Assembly (NCBI RefSeq): GCF_963678635.1
Contig: NC_087067.1
Location: forward strand, 56,579,964 to 56,643,963
Direction of reading: 5' to 3'
DNA length: 64,000 nucleotides
Origin: Symsagittifera roscoffensis
Taxonomy: Eukaryota; Xenacoelomorpha; Acoela; Convolutidae
Shown: positions 1 through 11,905 of the stretch, piece by piece
How positions within the stretch are numbered: the first letter of the stretch is position 1
Layout: every line of letters starts with the position of its first letter
The notes under the pieces: model-generated
Seen by the model: only the letters and a program-made list of their open reading frames with translations
Database searches by the model: none
Told to the model about the DNA's origin: nothing
Program-made: the position numbers and the translations under genes

Positions 1-1130
1 AAAGAAATTAGATCCAAGGGAAGCCTTGATGATCTGATTTAATATTGAACAGAATTAAGTTTAAGAGATATAAGATTTAAGATAAACTTTTGTGAAATGT
101 TTAAAATTAATGAAGTTTTAGTATTGATGATATTAGTTTATTTATGATTGCTGATTGCTGTTATGTTAAGGTGATGAAGCTGGAACAACAAGATGATTTA
201 TATTTACTAACAATTTTATTGTAATGCTACTAATTTTTGTTTTTTATTTTCAATAAATTATTTTTATCAAATATTTTTATATAGTACTGCAGAATTGAAG
301 GGAACGATTTGGGATGTTTTTATCAATCGTTATTGAACAATAATAACTTTAATTAGCGCCTGCAATATTCATTGAAAATTTTCTTCAAGAATTTTTATGT
401 TTGCAAATGAAAATCTAAATTCATTGCTAGTAAAACTCTAAATATAAAAGTTTTTGTTGGCTTTTGCCGTACGACCATGAAACTAAATGGCAAGTTTCTA
501 TGTAGTCGTATGTCGTCTCTTGTCCGAGATCTTTTTCCAATACCGGGTAGTTCTCGTATTGTACGGAATAGCGGCTCTGATCTATTGAGTCGTAGAGACC
601 ATTCAATTAAATTATTGTCGTGTAACATTTTGGAAATGTTTTGTCTATTTCTCATCTATTTTTGGTTAATTCTAAGCTATTAAGGTCTTGTTCGAGACTA
701 ATGGTCGCACCAGATGAGTTATAACCGAGTTGGTTAACTCATAGAGTAATTTCGGATAGGATACACCGTCTGTTCGTCACGCTATCTTATTTTCGGCCGG
801 ATAGATTCGTGCAACTTCTTAGTCTATTACCGATCCTAATCTTACTCTTATATCTACTAGTCTCTGCTAGGCTCAATAGATCTAGAGTATACTGGTTTTA
901 TATCGGCTACTGAAGTTCTCGAGGAGAGGTAACTAATTTCTAAGTTAAATTCAAATCTCTCTGGTGCTGACATTACAAGTAATTTCAGCACTTACAAATA
1001 AGTGGGTTGTTAGTTAGATGGATTATGATTGGTTAATATTAAATATTTTACAGTGGTAAAATATCTAATTTATATGAAATAATAAAATGTAGTTCAGATC
1101 AGGTTCCATTAGTTTTTGAAAAGAAATGAG
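1..1130. other. AT-rich sequence without recognisable genes
   Basis: I see no gene, RNA or mobile-element motif here. The longest open frames (about 395-683, on both strands) overlap each other, lack recognisable domains and look like chance frames. Confidence 0.5.
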
Positions 1131-1134
1131 TAAC

Positions 1135-1660
1135 TTTCCACAAAACGGGAAAATTGGACATTTTCAAAGGCCATAATTTTTGTTTCAAAAGGCAGGGCAT
1201 AGGCGCTTCCGCAGGTATATGTCGCATAACTGATTTTCTGTCTCCGTTCAGACCTTAATCTCCAATTTGGCAGAGCAGTTTTTGAGAAAAGTCAAAAAGT
1301 TTTAAAAATTAAGCAAAATGTCAAAAAAACGGGCTTGTTTGAGGCCATAACTTTTTCTACCAAATTTAGGTAACAGCCACTTGAGAAGGGGATATCCCAT
1401 ATTTTTTTCTTTCGACTGAGACCTTCTTCTCTGATTTGTGCATTTAACATTTGAGAACATGAAAAAATTCAAAAAAAAGTACCACTAAAATCTAACTTCT
1501 GAAACTTTCGAAGGCCGTAGAACGTGAGGTAAAATGAAAAGAGACAATCTAAATATACAGGCACATAGAAGAACAGCCGGTTTTTCCATTGACTCCATTT
1601 TTTTTTTGAAAATTGGCTGGGTAGTTTTTGAGAAAAATTGAAACCTCTGCGAAAAGTGCA
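1135..1660. repeat. Old tandem repeat, about 170-bp period, three diverged copies
   Basis: Three successive blocks share the same order of landmarks. An 'AAGGCC-ATAA' type start (about 1168, 1351, 1510) is followed by a 'GACCTT..TCTC'-like middle and a 'TTTTTGAGAAAA'-like end (about 1277 and 1627; degenerate near 1450). The copies are strongly diverged, so this looks like a remnant of an ancient satellite. Confidence 0.45.
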
Positions 1661-1959
1661 AAAAAGCGTACATTTTCATAATACATGTTTTCTTTTTCAA
1701 ATAGGACCTAAAACTAACCAAAAACAAAGCAGCAACTTATGCCATTAAATTTATGCTTAAATAAGCCTAAATATTTTAAAATTGAAATATACTGAAATTG
1801 CCACCATATGAGCACTTGTATTTGCAACTTAGGTTAAAAAAATTATTCGTAAAAATTCACTACGTTTCGTTTGTGTAACTGAGTAGTTTTTATTTTGTTA
1901 ATTGACCATTTAAGTGTTACCATGCGAATTGCGTTTCCATTAAGGAAATTTATAGTTGC

Positions 1960-2033
1960 ATTGCATTGCACAAGCCAGATTAAGCAGTGCATTGCACAAG
2001 CCAGATTAAGCAGTGCATTGCACAAGCCAGATG
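1960..2033. repeat. 26-bp microtandem repeat, about 2.8 copies
   Basis: The core GCACAAGCCAGAT recurs at 1968, 1994 and 2020, an exact 26-bp spacing, separated by TAAGCAGTGCATT. The copies are virtually identical, so the expansion is recent. The minus-strand frame across it is a by-product of the repeat. Confidence 0.9.
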
Positions 2034-2039
2034 AAATAA

Positions 2040-2705
2040 CCTGTGTATGAGAATCAAGCCTAACTTAACATTTTACCGATAATGAAAAGATAACCAATGA
2101 TCAACCATTTTAAAGTTTTCGCGGTTGTGTACGTAGATTCCACCAGCATTTTTGACGAGTCTCCATATCACTTCGATCCCCGCTCTATCACTTCGATGAT
2201 CAAACTTTTCCGCACAGTGGAAGACACAGAAGCGCAACAGGTCTTCACCCTGGAAACATGAAATTGATTACTTCAACTCCAGATGCATTTTTTAAAGAAT
2301 TTTTTTCAGAGCCTGTCCAAAACAGGAACAGATTCATTCACGTCAAATCTTCCATAATAAAAATACAATTGCTTCTTCTTACAGTTCGCCGTCTCTGTCT
2401 TGCCCTGGCCGGTCCCATGTGACTCAGCCCGAACATCGTCTCTCCTTCTATCTCGAAGTCAGCTTCATGTGCTCTCCTCCCAAGCTTGGCACACTCTTTG
2501 ACCCCTATTAGCAAGCATTTCATACTTTACTTTATATAATGAACGAAAGTATAACGAATCTACTTTTATAACATTACTGCTGTAGCGTGATAGATACTGA
2601 TAACTCTGATGCTTGCTCTGCATGTTTTTGAAATTATGGCTGCACGATTTACAAGATAATTTTCCTGGAAAATAAGCTAATCGTCAGCGTTCAAATATCA
2701 TCAGA
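2040..2705. other. Intergenic sequence, no supported feature
   Basis: A stretch of higher GC at 2340-2520 is open on the minus strand for 61 codons, but it has no recognisable domain and no splice context that I can support. Nothing else is evident. Confidence 0.4.
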
Positions 2706-2710
2706 CAAAA

Positions 2711-5700
2711 TTAGTGGCAACAAAGCCAAAAATACTTGGGTAGACGCCAGTTGGCCCATAAATTTTTCAAAGTTAAATCCATCCGCTCTCGAGAAGCACA
2801 AGATAACCAAAAAGATTTATGTTCAAACAAAGTAAACAAAATTATGGATGTTAAACTAGGTAATTATACGAACAAAACAAAAGGCTGTAAATAGCTATTA
2901 TCAACTCAAAACAGTCTGTGCTGTGGCAACTAAGCCAACAAACTATAGTCAGACATTTTTTTCAATAAGAAACTTTTCAGATAACAAACAAACAGGTCCA
3001 GGGCACATTCGTTTGTCGTCCCAGGCCTAGACTTTATTGTTAGGCTAAGTGGTCCACCTAAGTTATGATTTATGACGGAACTCAGCCGACATATTCATAG
3101 CAAAATAATCAAAAAGCCGAAAAGTCAAATCGAAAATGAATCTGAAAAAGACGAAAAGAATAAAAAATATCCAGCAGACAGTTGAAGAGCGTAGACGAAC
3201 AGCAAAAAACCGCAGAAAAAGTTGATTGAAAACGTATAAACAATTTTCAACTTTCGAAAAATTCACGCATTAGATATTTGAATTTCAAACACTTTTTTCG
3301 TAGAGTTATCACATATAGAAAAAACTGGATCATTCGGTTTTTTTTATTCCGCTGGGAATTCAGAAAAATAAAAACCATTTTTGAAGTCGATCACGATTCC
3401 AATGACGCTAACAAATTTGCTGTTCGATACTGCAGTTCGTCTTCCTTTTAACCAAGGAGATCATGAACTTTAAAATAAAACAAAACCATACCGAAATAAA
3501 AAAAAAACAAATCACTAACGCCTATATACGAGTCTTCACTACGTTCATTGACTCTTTAAACAACTTGAAAAGTTGCTTAATACGCTATTGCATAACAAAA
3601 CACGTGCTTACATGAATCAAAGGGACAAATCGAAAACTAAGCTGAGAGTGCTTAAGTCTGCAACCATAAAGGAGAAAAATCATCAACCACAAAATATTAA
3701 AATTGAAATACTAAAAAAAAGCGATTGCAGAGACAAACCTGCAGCTTTGCTAACACCAGCGAAAAAAGGCAAAAGATTCAGAAGCTTCAAGAAGCGCAAA
3801 AACACAACCTTGCACGTAATAATTTGGTAAGAAGGCGACCATTAGTATGAGTTATGCATTTCAAACATTTCGCAAAATATACTGGGTTGAAAAATTTCTC
3901 AAAAAGAATTGTCGTTACTTTACTGTTGTATCTAACAAACATTGCCGACAGACATTTGGAAAAAAGTCAAAGAACACGAGAAAACAGAAAAAAAATGACT
4001 TTTTTGAGAAAACTGCAACACTCTAATTTCGAAGTAAAATATAGCTATCAGACAATTGGAAAACGTTCAATGAACGCAATTAAACCGAACGAAAAAATTA
4101 GTGGCAATAAAGCCACAAATACTTGAGTAGACGCCAGTTGTCCAATAAAATTTTCAAAGTTGAAATCCATCCACTTTCGGGAATCACAAAATAACCAAAA
4201 AGATATCTGTCAATCAATATAAACAAAAGCATGGATGTTAAACTTAGTAATTATAGGAACAACACAAAAAGCTGTAAATATAGCTATTATCAACTCAAAA
4301 CAGTCTGTGCTGTGGCAACTACGCCAACAAACGATATTCAGACATTTTTCAAGGTGAATTTTTTCAGATAACAAACTAACAGAACCAGGCCAGATTCGAA
4401 CTCAGGACGTTTGTCGTCCCAGGCATAGAAACTATTGTTCGGCTAAGTGGTCCACAGAAGTTACGATTTATAAGGGAACTTAGCCGACATATTTATAGCA
4501 GAATAACCAAAGAGCCGAAAAATCAAATCGAAAATAAATCTGAAGAACACAAAGGAAATAAAAAATATCCAGCAGACAGTTTGAAGAGGGTAGACGAACA
4601 AAAAAAAACAAAAGAAAAGTTGATTGAAAACAAATAAACCTTTTCTAAGTTTTTTTGATTTCAAACACTGTTTATGAGTGGCATCATCAACCACTCTTAA
4701 ACACTGTTTATACTCGTTGATGATTTCAAACACTTTTTATGAAGGTATATAAGTATGTTTGATACAACAACCATTCGTATGAGTTATGCATTTCAAACCT
4801 TTCGCAAATTATACTGAGTTGTAAATTTTCTGAAAGGAAATTGTTTGTTTTACTGTTGTATCAAACAAACATTGCCAACAGACGCTTGGAAAAAGTCAAT
4901 GAACACCAGAAAACACAAAACATTATCTATTTTTGAGCGGTCTAATTTCAAAATAAAACATAGCCAACAGACAATTGGAAAACATTCGATGAACGCGATT
5001 AAACCGAAAAAAAAAATTAGTGGCAGCAAAGCCACAAATACTTGGGTAGACGCCAGTTGGCCGATAAATTTTTTAAAGTTGAAATCCATCCGCTCTCGGG
5101 AAGCACAAAATAACCAAAAAGATACTATCCAATCAAACAATATAAACAAAATCATGGATGTTAAAATTAGTAATTATAGGAATAGAACAAAAGGCTGTAA
5201 ATACTGAAAATTAATCAACTCAAAACAATCTATGCTGTGACAACAGCCGATAAACTATAGTCGAACATTTTTTTCAATGAATTTTTTTTCAGATAACTAA
5301 CAAACCGGTCCAGGCCAGATTTGTCGACACAGGCAAAACCTTTATTGCTAGAATAAGTGGTCCAGAGAAGTTTTTATTTATGAGGGAACTTAGCTGATAT
5401 ATTTATAGCAGAATAACCAAAAAACCGAGAAAAATCAAATCGAAAACGAATCTCAAAAAGACGAACGAAATAAAAAAACTTCCAGCAGACAGTTGGAAGA
5501 GGATAGACTAACAAGAAAAACCAAAAAAAAAATGATTGAAAACATAAAAAAAAACTTTTTTTACTTTTTTCCGATTTCAAACACAGTTTATGAGTGGCAC
5601 TTTTTTCGTAGAGTTATCCCATTTAGAGGAAAATGGATCATTCGGTTTTTTTTATTCCGCTGGGAATTCAGAAAATTAAAAACCATTTTTGAAGTCGATC

Positions 5701-8180
5701 ACGATTCCCATAACGCTGACGAATTTGCTGTTCGATACTGCAGTTTGTCTTTCTTTCAACCAAGGAGATCATGAACTTCACAATAAATCAAATGTCAAAC
5801 CGCAGAAAAATCTAATTTTAGCGTTAACAAACTAAGATTTTCCTGAAAAAAAAACACTAATGCCTATATAAGATTCTTCACTAGTTCAATGATTCTTTAA
5901 AAAAGCTTGAAATATTGCTTAATATGCTACTGCATAACAACACATACCTAAATAAATTGAAAACTAAGCCGATAGCGCTTAAGTCTGCAACCATTAAGGA
6001 AAAAGATCACCAACCACAAAATGTTACTGTTGAAATACTAAAAAAAGCATCAGCACAGAGACAAACCTGCAGCGTTACAAACAACAGAAAGTGGAGAAAG
6101 TGGCAATAGATTCAGAAGCTTCAAAAAGCACAAAAACACAAACTTGATTGTACTAGTTTGGAGTTTTACACACTACGGGCGACCATTTGTATGAATTATG
6201 CATTTCAAAAATTTCGCGAAACATACTGAGTTGAAAAATTCCTGAAAGAATCATTATCCTACCGTTGTATCAAAGAAACATCGCCAACAGACAGTTGGAA
6301 AAAAATCAACGAACACGAGAAAACAGTTAAAAAAATGACTTATTTATGAGAAAACTTCAACGATCTAATTTCAGATAAAACATAGCCAACAGACAGCTGA
6401 AAAACATTCAATGAACGCAATAAAACCAGAAAAAAATCTCACCTTTTGAATTTCAGAGACAAACAAAGACGGCCTTGAAGCTCTTTGGGTTACTGGAACA
6501 ATTTCAGATTGTCACTTTTTCGATAAATTTAACCCAATCTGAGAAAACTTGATCAATTAGTATATTTTTTATTTCGCTGGGAAATCTGATAATTAAAATC
6601 CATTTTCGAAATTAGAAGTCGATCACGTTTTTCGTGAAATTTACATTTTTTCTGTTCGATAATGGAGTTTGCCTTCCTTTTAACAAAGAAAATGAACTGA
6701 ACTTCAAACAGAAACAAAAGTCAAACCACGAAAAATTGAATTTCAGCGTGAACAAACTTCAAGACTTTTTTCTGGAAAAAAAACAAAAGACCGATATAAG
6801 AGTACTCACTGCGTTCATTACTCTTAAAAAAGATCGCATATATCTAAGTGCAATCATAAATGCATATGCAAGTATGAATGCATATATGTAGCTATTAGAG
6901 CATTTTCAACTTTTTCCTGAAAAAAAGACAAAAAAATCACCAAGACCTATATAAGAGTCTTCACTACGTTCAACGACTCTTAAATAGCTTTTTTCGCCTC
7001 AATTGATGAACTAAAAAAGCATCAACTGTACTAATTTATCACAACTCAAATGTCAAAACACGGTATTACTGTTCCAATGCAGCCCTCTGATTCAAAAGTG
7101 GCATCAAAAGTAGCCTTTTAATTTAGACTTAGGTTGGAAACAAAAGTTGAACCGTACTATCATACTGAGCTTCACATGTTTAATCAGTAGTTACTGAGTA
7201 GCAGTAGGTAAAACAGCAGTAGGTTATTCACAGAGGCAAAGTGGATGCTCGAAAGACTTGCGATACAACAAAAACATTGCGTTACAAGCTAATGAGTAGA
7301 AAAAGAGAACATTTACGTTGAAAAGTTCATGATTGTATTAGATGATAATCACAAACAGCCATATAAATCATTAGAAATCCTTTGCTGAGTAGTAACTAAT
7401 GCGATAATGCGTTTTTTTAAGCTTCAAAGTTTGTACCACCAATTCGTAATACAAAAAAAAAACGCATTAAGATATTTTTTTGCCTTCAAAACTATACAAT
7501 ATAAGTTGACTAAGCCGATATATCAGTCACCAAAACTGTTTAAACGAAAAACACTAATTAAGTCTTAGTAAATTTACAAATTGTAGAATTTTCAATGAGT
7601 GAATAACTGTTTAAATTTAAATAAAACCAATGCATTGGAAAGTAATCCAATAAAAACTCAAGTGATACAAACTGCATTTTTGAAAAATGGACAATGCACC
7701 GACCGAAATTAGGATGAAAGCCGATTAAAACATAGCCAACAGACAGTTGCATAAGTCAATGAACCCAATTAAACAGAAAAAAAAGGCCGACTTGTTCTTC
7801 GAAAAAACTTCAACTTTCGAATTTCAGAGAAAGAAATAGATTAACGTAAGGATCTATGAATTTCTAGATTATTTTATGATTGGAATTTTCTGTTAAAATT
7901 AACCAGAAAGCTGGATCAATAGGTAAATCTTTTATTTCGCTAGGAAATCTGATAATTAATTTCTATTTTCGAAATTAGAAGTCGATCACGTTTTTCGTGA
8001 CCTTTATAATTTTGCTGTTCGATAGTGGAGTTTGCCTTCCTTTGACAAAGAAAATGAACTGCACTTAAAATGGAATCAAAAGTCATACCACGAAAAATTG
8101 ATTTGAGCCATATCCTGGAAAAAAAAACAAAAAAAAATCATCGCGACTTATATAAGAGTTTCTTAAAAATAAGAATGTTT
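2711..8180. repeat. Mosaic of three interleaved repeat modules (R1, R2, R3)
   Basis: Module R1 (about 530 bp, starting TTAGTGGCA.CAAAGCC) begins at 2711, 4098 and 5017. Module R2 (GGATCATTCGG then a T-run, CGCTGGGAA and GTCGATCACG) lies at about 3328 and 5634, with older copies at about 6548 and 7912. Module R3 (CCTATATAAGAGTCTTCAC followed by GTTCA and GACTCTT) lies at about 3521, 5861, 6793, 6950 and 8149, usually 190-245 bp after R2. A short core resembling AGCCAACAGACAGTTGG recurs at least eight times (for example 4568, 4962, 5482, 6285, 7733). The short Lys/Phe-rich open frames in this region follow the repeats and are not convincing genes. Divergence rises toward 8 kb, so array growth was probably stepwise. 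Confidence 0.75.
4382..4453 (-). tRNA. tRNA-like sequence inside repeat module R1 (tRNA-derived repeat rather than a functional tRNA)
   Basis: Read on the minus strand this is exactly 72 nt. The acceptor arms GGACCAC and CTGGTTC pair at six of seven positions (one G-T). An anticodon-like hairpin has GGACG/CGTCC arms, and there is a B-box-like GAGTTCGAATC. The T-stem pairs poorly and the D-arm is irregular, so a working tRNA is unlikely. R1 copies at about 2999-3058 and 5312-5354 keep parts of the same sequence but have lost the B box, as expected for a SINE-like repeat with a tRNA-related head. Confidence 0.4.
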
Positions 8181-9558
8181 CTTTAAAATTACGACTGCTT
8201 GAAACGAAACAGGAACGAAACCACCTAAAAACTATATTATATAAAGAATTATAAATTGATATAAATTTTCCAAGAAAATGAGCATGTCAGCATTCTGCAC
8301 GAGAAATTAACCATTTCTAGTAAATTGGACATTCTGTAAACGAAGTTGTTCTCGATGAAAGTCTAGCAACGGTTGCAACACCCAGCAAAACAATTTCTGT
8401 TTACAAATGAAATTTCGAACCATCAATTAGTCTTAGAACTGATTGAAGCTCAGGATTTTTTAATGATATTTTCGACAAAACTGATTTTTAAAACAAACCA
8501 TTTTTGAACTTCGAAACAAAGTCAAAGAGGAACATGGATAAAATCAGTAGCGGTTTTAGGAGAGGGGTCTACCCTTTGATACAATTTTACAGCATCCATT
8601 TTTGACCCAAATTTTTTAAAAGATGCCTAAGGCGCTACTAAAAAACCAACTTACAGCGGAGCGCGCGCCCAATAGAGGCAAATTTTTTTACAGAGTATGG
8701 TTTTTCAGGGGGCTCGCACAATAAATTTGGTCGAACAAAAAACAATCGTTTTAATTTTTTGAATCTTTAAATCCTAGATCCACGAATAGATAGTCGGTGG
8801 CTGGACAAGTAGCACTGAATGTTTCGACCACCTTTATGCAAGAAAAGCAATATAAAACAAACGAAAAAATTTATAAAAACAAATTTTTTTCTGGGCAGTG
8901 GGAGGAGTCTAATTAGATAATATTCTGCAAGAATGAGGTAATTATAGCAAAAATAACCTCAAAATAGCTTAGTAGAATTGGATAGGAAATTCATTCCCTC
9001 TCATTCTTTAGTGTAGATTAGACTCAAAAACGTTAAAACAATTTTCTCGACCCAGACAACTTTTCATTTCTTTTGGAATCCGAATCACTCACAGTTAACA
9101 ATGCTTTAAAATGATACCAAACTTGTTCCTCTATGAACTTTTTTGAAGCACCCAAAATTAAGCAGAAACCCACCCTAAAAAGCTTGAGAGGTCAAACTGG
9201 ATGACTTAAAGCCAAAAACCGGTCAATTTTTATGAAAATCTCTTCACTTCTGAGTCATTTAAAGTCTCCACAAACCAAACAAAATGCTAATAACCGAAAC
9301 TTAATGTAAGCGATCGAATTCATTGATGCAATCGATATCATTGATTTCCCTCGTTTTTAACAGATTTAAGTCGTAAAATTTGGTTGCTATGTTTCGTAAA
9401 GACATTGTTGTTTCAATTAGCAAGAATGCTCCATTCTTTTTAAACCTGAAATATTTTTTTCTCGAAACCAACATGGCATACTACCGAGAACACAAGCTCC
9501 AAAGGAGCTCTAATTAAAAAAAAGTTAAAATAAGCCTCGAATTAGTAAAAATTCGGCT
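8181..9558. other. Intergenic AT-rich sequence
   Basis: No coding frame above background, no repeat family shared with neighbours and no retroelement motif was seen. Confidence 0.45.
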
Positions 9559-9627
9559 ACGTCCGAGATTCGAACCTGCGACAAAGAGAATATGAGTCTC
9601 GCGCACTAATCTCTCAGCTACGGACGT
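9559..9627 (-). tRNA. tRNA-Met(CAT)-like sequence, probably a pseudogene
   Basis: On the minus strand the ends ACGTCCG and CGGACGT pair perfectly over 7 bp. T8-A9 follow, then an A-box-like TAGCTGAGAGATTAG, an anticodon hairpin GAGA/TCTC with loop CTCATAT (anticodon CAT) and a B-box GGTTCGAATCT. At 69 nt it is a few bases short. The missing bases are in the T-stem, which keeps only about three pairs. This suggests a decayed tRNA or a tRNA-derived repeat. Confidence 0.45.
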
Positions 9628-10447
9628 TTAATATCTGCAAAACACTAGCCAAAAATAAAGCAGAGAACAGCTGCTATGCAATTTCTAATGCTACAGTTCA
9701 ATCTCCAAATAAGTGAACATTTTTGATGAACACTTTATTTTGCGAGTTAGGTTAGAAAAAAACAAGGTTCGCAATAATAGACTAATCTGAACGCTAGTGT
9801 AATTAGCCACTAGCGAGCAGCTTGTAACTCTCGCTTGTGTAAACATTTCACTTGCAACAGAGGAGAGACTACGCTATACTTCTAGCTTACATTTCTTTCC
9901 CGAAGCTGATGTGCTTTCTGAGTTGAAAACCAGTGTGTTCTCTTTTATCTTCGAGTCTGTTGTCCCTTTCGTCGGCTGGGCAGCTGGCGGCTCCGAAGCT
10001 CGCTTGTCTTTATTCTTCTTCGCACTTGTTGCAGTACCTGAAAAAAAGGCAGCTCAATTTCAATTTCGTCATTTAAAACTACCCCAGGCTCCGATTAAAA
10101 TAGGAAAAGTTAGTTAGCTTTCGTGAGTTTGGTCTTATCGAAGAAATCAGCAGAATTAAAACAAAACTGGCTTCATTAAAAACTACACAGAATTATGCAG
10201 AAGAAATTGGAAGCAAGCGTGAGCTTTCATCGCAGAATTTGTACCATTCATTTGCTGTTGTTGTTGTTTCTTGGGCTGTGAGTTGGCAGTGGTGGGCGGG
10301 GGGAGTTGTGACTTGTTCTTCTTCCATTTTCAAATGTAGCAGAACGCTGAAGTTTCAAAAAAAGTCCGTGCTACGAGAACTAAGCCGAGAAAAATAAAAA
10401 GACGGATGTTGCAATGCAAACGTAGAGTATACATGCATATAAAATAA
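9628..10447. other. Intergenic sequence
   Basis: No recognisable gene. A 68-codon plus-strand frame at about 9911-10117 has no domain signature. A G-rich stretch lies near 10290-10310. Confidence 0.4.
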
Positions 10448-10530
10448 GCACAGTTGTTCGAGTGGCCTAAGCTAACGCCGATTATATGTGTGACATAACA
10501 GTTGACATAGGTTCGAGTCCCCCACCTGCC
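10448..10530 (+). tRNA. Class II tRNA-like sequence (Leu/Ser type), degenerate
   Basis: The 83-nt length fits a tRNA with a long variable arm. There is an A-box-like TTCGAGTGGCCTAAG and a good B box, GGTTCGAGTCC. The acceptor arms GCACAGT and ACCTGCC pair at only three of seven positions, so it is a pseudogene at best. It ends 2 bp before the putative LTR of the downstream retrotransposon. Confidence 0.3.
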
Positions 10531-10532
10531 CA

Positions 10533-10845
10533 TGTATTAATATACTAAAAACGGGGGTCATATCCTATTTTGACCGTTTTTGGTTCTAATTCGGTTCAGC
10601 CTTGATTAAGGCTGACCGCCAAAAAGAGCAATTTGTCTCAAGGACATTAGCGACCGGTACTTGTGGCTAGCTTGCGCCAATTTGTTTATTGGAGCTGAAT
10701 ATTGGAAAAAATTATGAACTTGTTTAACAGCAAAAACTTGAATGAAAATTATCAATATAGCCGATAAATTCTGTATTGCCGAGAAGACGAATTCATTATT
10801 GATTTTTCGGTTTTAACTTCATTCTACGGAGATTTAGCGAGCACA
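10533..10845 (+). repeat. Putative 5' LTR of BEL/Pao element 1
   Basis: The interval starts TGTATTAATAT and ends GAGCACA, giving TG...CA ends, and lies immediately before the primer-binding site. It contains a perfect hairpin TCAGCCTT-GATT-AAGGCTGA at 10596-10615. The left end is inferred, because the matching 3' LTR is not in the sequence. Confidence 0.5.
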
Positions 10846-10848
10846 TTT

Positions 10849-10866
10849 TGGCGCCCCACAAGGGAC
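10849..10866 (+). other. Retrotransposon primer-binding site
   Basis: TGGCGCCCCACAAGGGAC begins three bases after the LTR end. A TGG start complementary to a tRNA CCA tail, here followed by GCGCC, is the usual signature of an LTR-element minus-strand primer site. I did not identify the tRNA. Confidence 0.65.
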
Positions 10867-11049
10867 ACGATAGTACCACGCGTTCAGTATTGCGTCACAA
10901 GGGACCGTTATTCACAAAAGATTAACAAGAGACAAAACGAATTCTTTCAACGACAAGGGACCACGTTGATAGTTCACCTCGAGAGTTTCTCGGACAGGGT
11001 TACATAGCAGCTGCACTCCCTCGGACAGTTTCACTGACACGAGTGTCCA

Positions 11050-11352
11050 AATAGCCGAAAGTCACTACAGTGCTCAGTTGACCGACAGTCGTCAAAGTGG
11101 GCGTTTGGCCGAAAAGTGTCTAATTGGCCGAAAGCGAGCGGTTGGCCGAAAAGTTTCTAATTGGCCGAAAGTGTGCGTTTGGCCGAAAAGTGTCTAATTA
11201 GCCGAAAGTGGGCATTTGGACGAAAGCTGTTAAATTGTTCAGCTGGCCGAAAATCGTCAGATTGTGCGGTTTAGCCGAAAGTCGTCAGAGTACCGAATTG
11301 GCCGAAACTCTTCACACAGTTTACTTGACGAAAGTGGGCGATTGGCCAAAAG
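11050..11352 (+). repeat. Leader tandem repeat, unit about 17-20 bp, core TTGGCCGAAAGTG
   Basis: GCCGAAA or a one-base variant recurs at about 11054, 11108, 11127, 11144, 11163, 11182, 11201, 11219, 11245, 11274, 11300, 11327 and 11344. The central copies are spaced 17-19 bp. It lies in the untranslated leader between the primer site and the first ORF, where packaging or internal-ribosome elements would be expected. Confidence 0.8.
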
Positions 11353-11905
11353 GGCCGACAGACGATATAGCAGGCAGGCGAAAGAGCAGACTGGCAGAAG
11401 AGAGGTCTTTTTAGGTGTCCTGATTGTTGACTTTTGGGCAAAGTGGAGCTGTGTTTTTCTCGACACCCGAAGTTTTGGTTTTTTCACGGTGTCGCCAATC
11501 TCCAATTAAAACTGTAAGACTCGACTAGTTTAAAACTTTCAAATTGTGCTATAAAACTGATTTGAGATGTCATATATGCTAGAAATTTTTCCGCAAGCTA
11601 GCCCCCGGTAATTTTTCTCAATACCCAAAATTTTTGGACAGTTCCGTTGAACTGAAATATCTTACAGTCGGTACATAGACAAGACTTGACCTTTTTTCTT
11701 GATACCAAAAATTTTTGGATATATGTGAACGGAATATTAATCCGTGAAATCGGAAAATAGACAAGAGATACTGGACTAGTTTTTTGGATTGGTTTATGAC
11801 TCGAACCTGCTGACCAAAACTTTGTGAAAAAAGTAAAAAAAAATTGCCAAAAAAATCGTCAAAACGTCTCCAGAATTCTGCGAAACTGTGCTTTAAGATG
11901 ACACC

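Noticed and set aside
477-683. 68-codon plus-strand frame and its antisense partner
   Set aside because: Mutually overlapping, no recognisable domain and no polyadenylation or splice context.
2711-6900. Phe-rich minus-strand frames (FVFNQLFF type) as small membrane proteins
   Set aside because: They are translations of A-rich repeat modules R1 and R2 and differ in frame between copies.
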